From: Amnibacterium flavum
GTDB lineage: Bacteria > Actinomycetota > Actinomycetes > Actinomycetales > Microbacteriaceae
Assembly: GCF_003097495.1 (NCBI RefSeq)
Contig: NZ_QEOP01000001.1
Span: 1,575,830-1,639,829, forward strand
DNA length: 64,000 nucleotides
Direction of reading: 5' to 3'
In this document: positions 28,213 through 36,500 of the stretch, in pieces
Position numbering within the stretch: position 1 is the stretch's first letter
Layout: the number at the start of each line of letters is the position of its first letter
Notes under the pieces: generated by a model
What the model was told of the DNA's origin: nothing
Database searches by the model: none
The model's input: only the letters and a program-made list of their open reading frames with translations
Translations under genes and position numbers: made by a program

Positions 28213-29418
28213 ATGGCACGCGCAGCCTTCGCCGACTCCGGCGCCGATCTCCAGCTGATCGGCGTGCGCAAGGAGTTCCCCGGCTTCACCGCCATCGACG
28301 ACCTCGATCTGACGATCCCCGCGGGATCGTTCTTCGCGCTGCTCGGCCCGTCCGGATGTGGCAAGACCACGACCCTCCGACTCGTCGCCGGCCTCGAATC
28401 GGCGACCGCCGGCAGCATCCTCATCGGCGGCAAGGACGTGACGCGCGAGAAGGCGCACCAGCGCCCGGTGAACACGGTCTTCCAGAGCTACGCGCTGTTC
28501 CCGCACATGACGGTCCTCGAGAACGTCGCCTTCGGGCTGCGCCGTCGCGGCATCGGCGACCCCGTGGCGAAGGCGCACGAGGCGCTCAAGCTGGTCGAGC
28601 TCGACCACGTCTCCTCTCGCAAACCCGCACAGCTGTCGGGTGGCCAGCAGCAGCGCGTCGCGCTCGCCCGCGCCGTCGTGAACCGTCCCGCCCTGCTCTT
28701 GCTCGATGAGCCGCTCGGCGCGCTCGACCTCAAACTGCGACGGCAGATGCAGCTCGAGCTGAAGACCATCCAGGGCGAGGTCGGCCTCACCTTCCTGCAC
28801 GTGACCCACGACCAGGAGGAGGCCATGACCATGGCCGACACCGTCGCGGTGATGAACAAGGGACGCATCGAGCAGCTCGGCGCACCGGAGGAGCTGTACG
28901 AGCTGCCGCGGACGGCGTTCGTCGCGACATTCCTCGGTCAGTCCAACCTGTTCGCGGGCGAGATCGTCAGCGCGGGTGACGATGTCGTCGCGATCGACGT
29001 CGCCGGTCGCCGGATCGCCGTGCCGACCTCGCGCACGCGGCGGCGGTCGGGACGGGTCGTACTCGGTGTTCGGCCCGAGAAGCTCCTGCTGCACACCACC
29101 GCCCCCGACTACGACTCGACCGTCAACTCGATCGGTCCCGGCCGGGTGCTCGACGTGTCCTTCAGCGGGGTCAGCACGTCCTACCTCGTCGCCGTGCCCG
29201 GCTTCGGCACGGTCACCGTGTTCGCGCAGAACATGGTCTTCGGTCCCGTCGTCACGGTCGGCGCGGAGGTCTGGCTGAGCTGGAGGGTCGAGCACGGCTT
29301 CGGCCTCGACGACGACCCGGCCGATCTGCCGCAGCTCGCCCTCGACAGCGACTCCGAGGCGAGCCTCGACGAGCAGCGCCACCGGGCCGTGCTCGCCGCC
29401 ACGGACGCCGAGCTGTAG
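28213..29418 (+). CDS. potA: Spermidine/putrescine-type ABC transporter ATP-binding protein
   Basis: A 401-residue ATPase starting 1 bp after the binding-protein stop. Walker A is GPSGCGKTT, the signature is LSGGQQQRVALARA, Walker B is LLLLDEPLGALD, and the switch His is in HVTHDQEEAM. The C-terminal TOBE region (VVLGVRPEKLLLH ...) is that of the PotA/CUT1 type. It energises import through the two following permeases. Assignment to polyamine rather than another CUT1 substrate rests on the binding protein and permeases. Confidence 0.93.
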   Translation: MARAAFADSGADLQLIGVRKEFPGFTAIDDLDLTIPAGSFFALLGPSGCGKTTTLRLVAGLESATAGSILIGGKDVTREKAHQRPVNTVFQSYALFPHMTVLENVAFGLRRRGIGDPVAKAHEALKLVELDHVSSRKPAQLSGGQQQRVALARAVVNRPALLLLDEPLGALDLKLRRQMQLELKTIQGEVGLTFLHVTHDQEEAMTMADTVAVMNKGRIEQLGAPEELYELPRTAFVATFLGQSNLFAGEIVSAGDDVVAIDVAGRRIAVPTSRTRRRSGRVVLGVRPEKLLLHTTAPDYDSTVNSIGPGRVLDVSFSGVSTSYLVAVPGFGTVTVFAQNMVFGPVVTVGAEVWLSWRVEHGFGLDDDPADLPQLALDSDSEASLDEQRHRAVLAATDAEL

Positions 29419-29424
29419 TCCGCC

Positions 29425-30342
29425 ATGGCGATCGCGGCCTTCGCGCCCACGACAGCGGGTGCGCCACAGGGTGAGACGAAGCGGGGCGGACGCACCGCCC
29501 TGTTCCTGCTCATCCCGTGCATCGCGTATCTCGCGCTGTTCTTCCTCGCACCCCTGATCTCGCTGGTGCTCACGTCGTTCCAGGCGCCCCGCCTCTACGG
29601 CGACATCGGACAGTACGACTACGCGTTCCGGTGGGAGAACTACGCGGATGTGATCGGCGAGTACTGGCCGCAGATCCTGCGCTCTTTCGGCTGCGCCCTC
29701 GCCGCGACGGTGATCGCGCTCATCATCAGCTACCCCCTCGCCTACTTCATCGGCGTCACGATGCGGCGGTACTCGCTCGCGCAGAGTCTGCTGCTCGTGC
29801 TCGTCGTCGCGCCGTTCTTCATCAGCTTCCTGCTCCGCACCCTCGCGTGGAAGCAGATCCTCTCGAACGAATCGCCCATCGTCCACGCCCTGCAGGCGGT
29901 GTCGCTGCTCGGGCCGGGGGAGTACTTCATCGGCTCACCCGCCGCGGTCATCTTCGGTCTCGTCTACAATTTCGTTCCGTTCATGACGCTCCCGCTCTAC
30001 GCGTCGCTCGAACGGCTCGACTCTCGACTGCTCGAGGCCGGCAGCGACCTCTACGCGAACGCGTTCACGACCTTCCGGACCGTGACGCTGCCGCTCTCGA
30101 TTCCGGGCATCGTGTCGGGGACGCTGCTGACCTTCATCCCCGCCGCCGGCGACTACATCAACGCGAGCCGCGACTTCCTCGGTTCTCCCGACACGTCGAT
30201 GCTCGGCAACGCGGTCGAGGCGAACTTCCTCGTGCTGCAGAACTTCCCGGCGGCCGCCGCGCTGTCCATCATCCTGATGGGCGCGATCCTCATCCTCGTC
30301 GCCGTGTACGTGCGGCGCAGCGGAACGGACGAACTCGTATGA
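29425..30342 (+). CDS. potB: Spermidine/putrescine-type ABC transporter permease (PotB-like)
   Basis: A 305-residue permease with six membrane spans. The first is LFLLIPCIAYLALFFLAPLI, and the cytoplasmic EAA loop reads LLEAGSDLYANAFTTFRTVTLP, the ATPase-docking motif. The first permease of polyamine systems typically has this long N-terminal span and large periplasmic loop. It overlaps the next permease by 4 bp (ATGA). Confidence 0.92.
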   Translation: MAIAAFAPTTAGAPQGETKRGGRTALFLLIPCIAYLALFFLAPLISLVLTSFQAPRLYGDIGQYDYAFRWENYADVIGEYWPQILRSFGCALAATVIALIISYPLAYFIGVTMRRYSLAQSLLLVLVVAPFFISFLLRTLAWKQILSNESPIVHALQAVSLLGPGEYFIGSPAAVIFGLVYNFVPFMTLPLYASLERLDSRLLEAGSDLYANAFTTFRTVTLPLSIPGIVSGTLLTFIPAAGDYINASRDFLGSPDTSMLGNAVEANFLVLQNFPAAAALSIILMGAILILVAVYVRRSGTDELV

Positions 30343-31211
30343 GCGGCGAAGGCCAGGCGGGCGTCGCGATCGCCGACGCCATCGCCGCCCCTCAGAAACC
30401 GGCATCCCGTCGGCAGAGGCCCCGCGGCGGCACCTGGGTGCTCGGCGTCTTCAGCGCGATCGTGCTGATCTACCTGCTCATCCCGATCGTCTACACGATC
30501 GTGTTCTCGTTCAACGACTACCGGCGCACGAACATCGTCTGGCGCGGCTTCACCCTCGACAACTGGCTGGGGGTCTGCAACGCGCAGGGCGTCTGCCAGG
30601 CCTTCGCCAACAGCATCCTGATCGCCGTCGTCTCGACCGTGGTCGCGACCGCGATCGGGACAGCGGCGGCGATCGCGCTGGCCCGCTACCGCTTCCGGGC
30701 CAAGTCGGCGGTCACCCTGCTGATCTTCCTGCCCATGGCAACCCCCGAGGTCGTGCTCGGCGCCGGGCTCGCCGCCCAGTTCCTCACCGCCGGGGTCCAG
30801 AAGGGGATCGCGACGATCATCCTCGCCCATGTGATGTTCTGCGTGAGCTTCGTCATCGTGACGGTCCGGGCGCGCGTCGCGAGTCTCGACCCGGCGATGG
30901 AGGAGGCGGGACGCGACCTCTACGGTTCGCCCGCGCAGGTCTTCTTCCGCATCACCCTGCCCCTGCTCGCACCGGGTATCGCCGCAGCAGCCCTGCTGTC
31001 GTTCGCGCTGAGCTTCGACGACTTCATCATCACGAGCTTCAACTCGGGGCCCGTGTCGACGTTCCCGAAGTTCATCTACACGGCCGCCGCCCGGGGGATC
31101 CCCGCTGAAGCGAACGTCATCGCGTCCGCGATTTTCCTTCTCGCCCTGGCCGCGGTACTGATCACCCAGATCGGCGCAGCCGTCCGCCGCAAGCGGGTAT
31201 CCACCCGCTGA
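30339..31211 (+). CDS. potC: Spermidine/putrescine-type ABC transporter permease (PotC-like)
   Basis: A 290-residue permease with about six membrane spans and an EAA loop MEEAGRDLYGSPAQVFFRIT. The ATG at 30339 overlaps the potB stop. A cytoplasmic N-terminal tail of about 35 residues precedes the first span, which is longer than in E. coli PotC. It contains a short Cys-bracketed segment (VCNAQGVC) in the first external loop that may form a disulfide. It ends the transporter operon, with a strong hairpin just downstream. Confidence 0.92.
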   Translation: MSGEGQAGVAIADAIAAPQKPASRRQRPRGGTWVLGVFSAIVLIYLLIPIVYTIVFSFNDYRRTNIVWRGFTLDNWLGVCNAQGVCQAFANSILIAVVSTVVATAIGTAAAIALARYRFRAKSAVTLLIFLPMATPEVVLGAGLAAQFLTAGVQKGIATIILAHVMFCVSFVIVTVRARVASLDPAMEEAGRDLYGSPAQVFFRITLPLLAPGIAAAALLSFALSFDDFIITSFNSGPVSTFPKFIYTAAARGIPAEANVIASAIFLLALAAVLITQIGAAVRRKRVSTR

Positions 31212-31214
31212 CTC

Positions 31215-31263
31215 GCCCACTTCAACCAGTGCGGGGCGCGCAGCACTGCCCGAAGTGGGCAGT
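31215..31263. terminator. Bidirectional terminator-like hairpin between potC and asparaginase genes
   Basis: GCCCACTTC (31215-31223) is the exact reverse complement of GAAGTGGGC (31252-31260). Inside it CAGTGC (31227-31232) pairs with GCACTG (31243-31248). A competing 7-bp stem ACTGCCC/GGGCAGT (31245-31251/31257-31263) also exists. The element fills the gap between convergent genes, fitting transcription termination in both directions. It is structurally the same as the element at 5214-5263. Confidence 0.7.
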
Positions 31264-31272
31264 TCGCGCAGG

Positions 31273-32283
31273 TTAGACGGCGGTGACGCGGATCTCGCCG
31301 ACCGGGACTCCGCCGCCCCGCACGGCGAGGTCGAGGCGTGCCCGTACGCGCGCGAGCGCGGGGGCGTCGATCGCGCCGACCGAGGCGAGCAGCTCCACGG
31401 CGATGGCGGCGGCTGCGCGGCCATTGCCGTCGAGCACCTTCACCGCGGCCGTCGTGCCGTCCTCGAGCGCCGCGACGAGGAGGCCCTCCGCACCGACCTT
31501 CGCGAGTGCGCCCAGCTCCTCGATCAGCACGGCGTCGGGTCGGTCGCGACCGCTGATCAGATGAGGGTGCTCGAGCACTGCGTCGACGAGGGTCGCGGCG
31601 TCGCGGTAGAGCGGCCAGGGCGAATCGTGCTTCGTGGTCCGCATCCGCGCGTAGCCTGCGGCGAGACCCTGCAGGGTGATCGCGTAGACCGGCAGCCCGC
31701 AGCCGTCGATGGCCGTGGAGCTGATGTGCTCGCCGGTCATCCGCTGGATGACCTCCCGGACCCGCTCCTGCAGAGGGTGGTCGACATCGAGGTAGCTGTC
31801 GCGATCCCAGCCGCTCGCGACGCAGGCCTGGAGCATGGCGGCGTGCTTGCCGGAGCATTCCATGAACACGGCCATCGGGCCGTGCCCGCTGAGCACCAGC
31901 TCGTTGCGTGCCTCGAGGTCGTCGGGCCAGGCGGGAGGGCACTTCAGGGTCGAGAGACCGAGCCTCGCTTTGCCGAGGATGCGGCGGACGGTCTTCGACT
32001 GCTCGACCGTTCCGCGGTGGCTCGCCGTCGCGACGACGAGCTCGACACTGTTGAGCTGAGCGCCGCTCGCGAGCGAGGCGAGCGCCTGGAACGGCTTGAG
32101 GGTGGAGCGCGGGAGAACGGGAGCATGGGAGTCGCCGAGCTCGCGGAGCACCTCGCCCTCCGCGGAGATCACGACGGCGGAGCCGATGTGCCGCGACTCG
32201 ACGAAGCCGCTGCGTTCGACCACGGCGAGCTCGACGGCGTCCTCGACGGCGAAGGTGCCTCGTTGAGGCGTTGCGGCGTTCAC
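31273..32283 (-). CDS. Asparaginase ([13 protein letters not shown] II family, PF06089 type)
   Basis: A 336-residue cytoplasmic protein of the Rhizobium etli AnsA-like asparaginase family, distinct from the E. coli type. Characteristic blocks are LPRSTLKPFQALA, ASHRGT, MECSGKHAAML, TAIDGCGLPVYA and CPPAWP. It would release ammonia and aspartate from asparagine. No signal peptide is present. It lies downstream of gabT on the same strand (47 bp apart), in a region rich in amino-acid nitrogen metabolism. Confidence 0.88.
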   Translation of the reverse strand: MNAATPQRGTFAVEDAVELAVVERSGFVESRHIGSAVVISAEGEVLRELGDSHAPVLPRSTLKPFQALASLASGAQLNSVELVVATASHRGTVEQSKTVRRILGKARLGLSTLKCPPAWPDDLEARNELVLSGHGPMAVFMECSGKHAAMLQACVASGWDRDSYLDVDHPLQERVREVIQRMTGEHISSTAIDGCGLPVYAITLQGLAAGYARMRTTKHDSPWPLYRDAATLVDAVLEHPHLISGRDRPDAVLIEELGALAKVGAEGLLVAALEDGTTAAVKVLDGNGRAAAAIAVELLASVGAIDAPALARVRARLDLAVRGGGVPVGEIRVTAV

Positions 32284-32330
32284 ATCGACTCCGGGCGCGC
32301 GGAGACGACGACGAAGGAGCGCACCCCGGA

Positions 32331-33698
32331 TCAGAGTGTCGCGAAGCCGTCGGCGAGCACGCCGAGAGCCTCATCGAGCTGGTCGTCGGTGATGGCGAGA
32401 CTCGGCAGGAAACGCAGTACGTTGCCGTAGGTGCCCGCCGTCAGGATGAGCACGCCGTTCTGCGCCGCGTAGGCCGCGAGCTTCGTCACCGCTGCCGCGT
32501 TCGGCTTCTTCGTGCTGTCTCCCGTGCCGGGTTCGACGAGCTCGATGGCGACCATCGCGCCGATGCCCCGGATGTCGCCGATGATGTCGTACCTCTCGGC
32601 GATCGCCGAGAGCCCCGCCTTGAGCCGCTTCTCGATGCGGCCGGCCTCGGCGAGCAGGTTCTCTTCACCGAGCAGTTCGAAGACCGCGACGGCGGCCGAG
32701 GTGGCGACCGGGTTGCCGCCGAAGGTGCCCCCGAGCCCGCCGGGCTGCGACGCGTCCATGATCTCGGCACGGCCCGTGACGGCCGCGAGGGGGAGACCGC
32801 CCGCGATCCCCTTGGCCGAGAGCACCATGTCGGGGACCCAGCCGAAGTGCTCGCTCGCGAAGTAGGTGCCGGTGCGGCCCATACCGCTCTGAATCTCGTC
32901 GGCGATCATGACGACGCCGTTCGCGGTCGCCCACTCCTGCAGAGCGGGGAGGAAGCCCTCGGCGGGGACCATGAAGCCGCCCTCGCCCTGGATGGGCTCG
33001 ACGACGAGCGCCGCGAGGTCGGTCGCGCCGATGTGCTTCTCGAGGTAGGTGATGGTCCGGGCCGCCGCCTCCGGCCCGGAGAGACCGTCGTGGTAGGGGT
33101 ACGAACTGGGTGCGTGGTAGATGTCGCCGGGGAAGGGTCCGTAGCCGGTGCCGTACGGCATGGCCTTGTAGTTCATGGCCATCGTGAGGCTGGTGCGCCC
33201 GTGGTACGCGTGCTCGAGCACGGCGATCGCCCGGCGACCGGTGTACTTGCGTGCGATCTTCACGCCGTTCTCCACCGCCTCTGCCCCCGAGTTGATCAGC
33301 ATCGAACGCTTCTCGAAGTCGCCGGGTGTGTGCTCGGCGAGGAGCTCGGCGACGCGGACGTAGGACTCGTACGGGGTGATCGTGAAGAGGGTGTGCAGGA
33401 AGCTGTCGAGCTGGCCCTTCGCCGCCTCGACGACGGGGCCGACCGTGTGTCCGATCGTGGTGACGCCGATCCCGGCGCCCAGGTCGATGAAGCTGTTGCC
33501 GTCGACGTCGACGAGGAGCGCGCCGTGCGCCCGGTCGATGTAGACGGGGAGTGCGGAGTGCACGCCAGGGGGAACCACCTTGCGGCGACGCTCCTGCAGC
33601 GCCTGCGACTTCGGGCCGGGGATGGCGGTGACGATCCGGCGGCCCGTCGGCACGTCGAGAAGGTCGGTGGAGGAGGTCGGAAGGGCCGTGTCAGTCAT
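32331..33698 (-). CDS. gabT: 4-aminobutyrate aminotransferase
   Basis: A 455-residue class III aminotransferase starting MTDTALPTSSTDLLD; the frame extends 11 codons upstream, but the ATG at 33698 is the usual start. PLP motifs are LINSGAEAVENGVK, IADEIQSGMGRTG and LSAKGIAGGLP with the Schiff-base Lys. The phrase VVEPIQGEGGF is typical of GABA transaminases. It converts GABA to succinic semialdehyde, the step that links putrescine breakdown to the TCA cycle. No adjacent succinic semialdehyde dehydrogenase is present in this window. Confidence 0.93.
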   Translation of the reverse strand: MTDTALPTSSTDLLDVPTGRRIVTAIPGPKSQALQERRRKVVPPGVHSALPVYIDRAHGALLVDVDGNSFIDLGAGIGVTTIGHTVGPVVEAAKGQLDSFLHTLFTITPYESYVRVAELLAEHTPGDFEKRSMLINSGAEAVENGVKIARKYTGRRAIAVLEHAYHGRTSLTMAMNYKAMPYGTGYGPFPGDIYHAPSSYPYHDGLSGPEAAARTITYLEKHIGATDLAALVVEPIQGEGGFMVPAEGFLPALQEWATANGVVMIADEIQSGMGRTGTYFASEHFGWVPDMVLSAKGIAGGLPLAAVTGRAEIMDASQPGGLGGTFGGNPVATSAAVAVFELLGEENLLAEAGRIEKRLKAGLSAIAERYDIIGDIRGIGAMVAIELVEPGTGDSTKKPNAAAVTKLAAYAAQNGVLILTAGTYGNVLRFLPSLAITDDQLDEALGVLADGFATL

Positions 33699-33760
33699 CG
33701 CTGCAGATTCTACGCCGCCCGGATCGGGCATTCCCGGTGGGGCTCGGTAGCATCCTGACC

Positions 33761-34228
33761 ATGGCTTCCGAGCACTCCTTCGCCCTCGACCTGGAGTGGG
33801 TCGGCAACCGTGGGACGGGCACCAGCGGCTACCGCGAGTACGGACGGCAGGGGGTTCTCAGCGCACCGGGCAAGCAGCCCATCGACGGATCGTCGGCGCG
33901 GGTCTTCCACGGCGACTCCGACCGTTGGAACCCCGAGGAACTGCTCATCGCCGCCCTCGCCGAATGCCACATGCTGTCCTACCTGCACACCGCCGTCCGG
34001 CACGGCGTGACCGTGCTGGGGTACACGGACTCGCCGACGGGCACGATGGTCCAGGAGGGCAACGGCGGGCACTTCACCCGCGTCGTGCTGCGCCCGGCCG
34101 TCCGCATCTCCGACCCGGCGCAGATCGAACTGGCGCAGTCGTTGCACCGCGAGGCGAGCGCGGACTGCTTCATCGCCGCGTCGGTCAACTTCCCGGTGGA
34201 TCACGAACCGACGACCATCGCCGACTGA
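33761..34228 (+). CDS. OsmC family protein
   Basis: A 155-residue member of the OsmC/Ohr-related family, with the conserved PEELLIAALAECHMLSYL helix containing the peroxidatic-type Cys and ADCFIAASVNFPV containing the second Cys. Such proteins reduce organic or inorganic peroxides using a Cys pair. ATG 33761 gives MASEHSFALDLEW, the usual opening. It is divergent from gabT across 62 bp. A specific peroxide substrate cannot be inferred. Confidence 0.9.
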   Translation: MASEHSFALDLEWVGNRGTGTSGYREYGRQGVLSAPGKQPIDGSSARVFHGDSDRWNPEELLIAALAECHMLSYLHTAVRHGVTVLGYTDSPTGTMVQEGNGGHFTRVVLRPAVRISDPAQIELAQSLHREASADCFIAASVNFPVDHEPTTIAD

Positions 34229-34249
34229 TCCGCGTCCCGGGCCCTTCCG

Positions 34250-35194
34250 TCACCGCTCCGGCGGTGCGACCCAGAAGGCGTCGAGGCAGGGATCTCCGTC
34301 ATCGCGGGTGAGGCACTGCCCCATCCAGGCCGGGAAGCGGGATGCGGCGGGATCGCCGAACCAGTCGGTGAAGATGCGCCAGAAGTTGCGGTTGCCGTAG
34401 GACGAGCACGCGTCGCCGTCTCCGTAGAGATTGGCGAGCGCCGCGTCGTTGGGCTGATACGGCGTGTAGAGGTAGAGGTTTGCGGTGGCCTGATTGCGGA
34501 TCTCGACGGGACCCGATCCGCACGATGCCTCGGGGTTGTAGAGCACATCGTTGGTCCCGATCGCGAAACCGCGGTCGGTGGGGAAGAGCGTGTACTGCCG
34601 GAACTGCCAGGCCGCGTTGTAGACCTGATTGAAGAAGCCGAAGTACTCGGTGTCGCAGTCGGCCGTGTCGGGGCAGGCGTAGCCCATCGCCCGCTCGTAA
34701 CCGGAGGGGTTCGGCCGGGTGATGAGCGACTGCTCCTTCTGGAGGAGGACGAGCAGCACCTCGGGGTTGATACCGCAGGCGCGTGCGACGCCGGCGATAA
34801 TCACCGCCGCGGACTCCCATTCGTCTCCGACGTACCGGCCGCAGTGGCCGGCTCCGACAGCGGGGACATCCGGTGTGCTCTGCCGGTAGTCGGCGAGGCA
34901 GTCGACGCCGTCGACGGGCCGGCATGCCGTCTGCTCGAGGAAGGCCTGCACCTCGGCCGCGGTCATCGCCGTGTCGTCGTAGAAGCGCTCGTCGCTGATC
35001 AGGAAGCCGGGGTCGAAGTCGGCCGAGTCGGCGGCGCGCAGAACCACGAGCGAGGCGCTCTGCGTGCCGGAGGTCGGCGCGACCGCGCTGGCTGAAGCGG
35101 CGGACTGCGGCGCCTCGGGGATGCCGTGCGGCAGGGTGAGTGCGGCCAGGATCACGACGGCTCCGGCGGCGACGGTGCTCCAGATCCCCGGCAT
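34250..35194 (-). CDS. Secreted protein of unknown function with an actinobacterial KEQS-type domain
   Basis: About 314 residues from ATG 35194; an ATG at 35245 would add 17. A signal peptide-like hydrophobic stretch (STVAAGAVVILAALTLPHG) leads to a low-complexity Ala/Ser region. The main domain contains FLISDERFYDD, several cysteines, VLLVLLQKEQSLITRPN, GYACPDTADCDTEYFGFFNQ and NFWRIFTDWFG. I recognise this arrangement from exported actinobacterial proteins sometimes joined to cell-wall repeats. The helix around the LQKEQSL glutamate recalls lysozyme-like folds, but no enzyme activity is established. At least eight Cys suggest disulfides. Function unknown. Confidence 0.75.
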   Translation of the reverse strand: MPGIWSTVAAGAVVILAALTLPHGIPEAPQSAASASAVAPTSGTQSASLVVLRAADSADFDPGFLISDERFYDDTAMTAAEVQAFLEQTACRPVDGVDCLADYRQSTPDVPAVGAGHCGRYVGDEWESAAVIIAGVARACGINPEVLLVLLQKEQSLITRPNPSGYERAMGYACPDTADCDTEYFGFFNQVYNAAWQFRQYTLFPTDRGFAIGTNDVLYNPEASCGSGPVEIRNQATANLYLYTPYQPNDAALANLYGDGDACSSYGNRNFWRIFTDWFGDPAASRFPAWMGQCLTRDDGDPCLDAFWVAPPER

Positions 35195-35301
35195 CCCACC
35201 ACCGTAACCCGGCACCCTGCGCTCGGGCCCGCCCCACCCTGACATCGCAGACCCGACGCCGTGGATTGGATCACCTCACCCGCGACGGGCGTTCCGGGCA
35301 T

Positions 35302-35344
35302 GCGCGCACGTTGCGGCCGGCCCCGAGCGCCGGAACGTGCGCGC
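35302..35344. repeat. Perfect 11-bp inverted repeat upstream of dxr
   Basis: GCGCGCACGTT (35302-35312) and AACGTGCGCGC (35334-35344) are exact reverse complements with a 21-bp spacer that itself contains CCGG blocks. It lies in the divergent gap between the secreted-protein gene and dxr, about 65 bp before the dxr start. It could be an operator or mRNA leader structure. Confidence 0.6.
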
Positions 35345-35408
35345 GCCCGCGCTCGCGCCAGGCCTCGCTCATCAGGCGCTCGCTGATCGGGTGCGCGAGG
35401 ATGGGGCC

Positions 35409-36491
35409 ATGCGACGTGTGCTCATCCTCGGCTCGACCGGATCGATCGGAACCCAGGCCCTCGAGGTGATCGCCGCGAACCGCGACCGGTTCACCGTCGT
35501 CGGGCTCGTCGCAGGCCGCAACGCCGACGCGCTGGCAGCGCAGGCCGAGGCGTTCGGTGTCGGCGCAACGGGACTCGGCGTCGAAGACGCGGTCCGCCTC
35601 GTGCAGGACCTCGACTGCGACGTCGTGCTCAACGGCATCACCGGCTCGGTCGGCCTCGCGCCCACCCTCGCCGCGCTCGAGTCGGGGCGCACCCTGGCGC
35701 TGGCGAACAAGGAGTCGCTCATCGTCGGCGGCGACCTCGTGACGCGGATCGCCGCGCCCGGGCAGATCGTCCCCGTCGACTCCGAGCACTCGGCGATCGC
35801 CCAAGCCCTCCGATCCGGACTGCACACCGAGGTGCGACGGCTCGTCCTCACCGCGTCGGGCGGTCCGTTCCGCGGGCGCTCGCGCGAGACCCTCGACGAC
35901 GTCACCCCCGCCGAAGCGCTCGCGCACCCCACCTGGGACATGGGCCGTGTCGTCACCACCAACTCGGCGACCCTCGTGAACAAGGGCCTCGAGGTCATCG
36001 AGGCGCGCCTGCTGTTCGACATCGACTACGACAGCATCGACGTCGTCGTCCACCCGCAGTCGATCGTGCACTCCATGGTCGAGTTCGTCGACGGATCGAC
36101 CATCGCGCAGGCATCACCGCCCGACATGCGCCTCCCGATCTCACTCGGCCTCGACTGGCCGCACCGCATCGCGGGGGTCGGGGTGCCGCTCGACTGGACG
36201 ACGAGCTCGAGCTGGACCTTCGAACCCCTCGACGAGGAGGCGTTCCCGGCGGTCGCCCTGGCCAAGGCGGTCGGCAAGCGGGGCGGCACGTTCCCCGCGG
36301 TCTACAACGCGGCCAACGAGCAGGCCGTCGAGGCGTTCCACGATGGCCGGATCGGCTTCCCCCGCATCGTCGAGACGATCCAGGCCGTCGTGGAGGCGCA
36401 TTCGGAGCCCCTGGGCGAGCTGACCTACGAGTCGCTGCTCGAGGTGGAGCGGGCTGCACGAGCCGGCGCCGATCAGCTCATCGCGGGCTGA
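35409..36491 (+). CDS. dxr: 1-deoxy-D-xylulose 5-phosphate reductoisomerase
   Basis: A 360-residue NADPH-dependent enzyme, the second step of the MEP isoprenoid pathway. Motifs are [14 protein letters not shown] for [34 protein letters not shown] and [13 protein letters not shown], covering the metal and substrate ligands. ATG 35409 is the usual start; a longer frame runs upstream to 35337 without family similarity. ispG, a later MEP gene, occurs 7.4 kb downstream. Between them are a kinase (opposite strand), the site-2 protease and regulatory genes. Confidence 0.96.
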   Translation: MRRVLILGSTGSIGTQALEVIAANRDRFTVVGLVAGRNADALAAQAEAFGVGATGLGVEDAVRLVQDLDCDVVLNGITGSVGLAPTLAALESGRTLALANKESLIVGGDLVTRIAAPGQIVPVDSEHSAIAQALRSGLHTEVRRLVLTASGGPFRGRSRETLDDVTPAEALAHPTWDMGRVVTTNSATLVNKGLEVIEARLLFDIDYDSIDVVVHPQSIVHSMVEFVDGSTIAQASPPDMRLPISLGLDWPHRIAGVGVPLDWTTSSSWTFEPLDEEAFPAVALAKAVGKRGGTFPAVYNAANEQAVEAFHDGRIGFPRIVETIQAVVEAHSEPLGELTYESLLEVERAARAGADQLIAG

Positions 36492-36500
36492 CCCGGCGGT

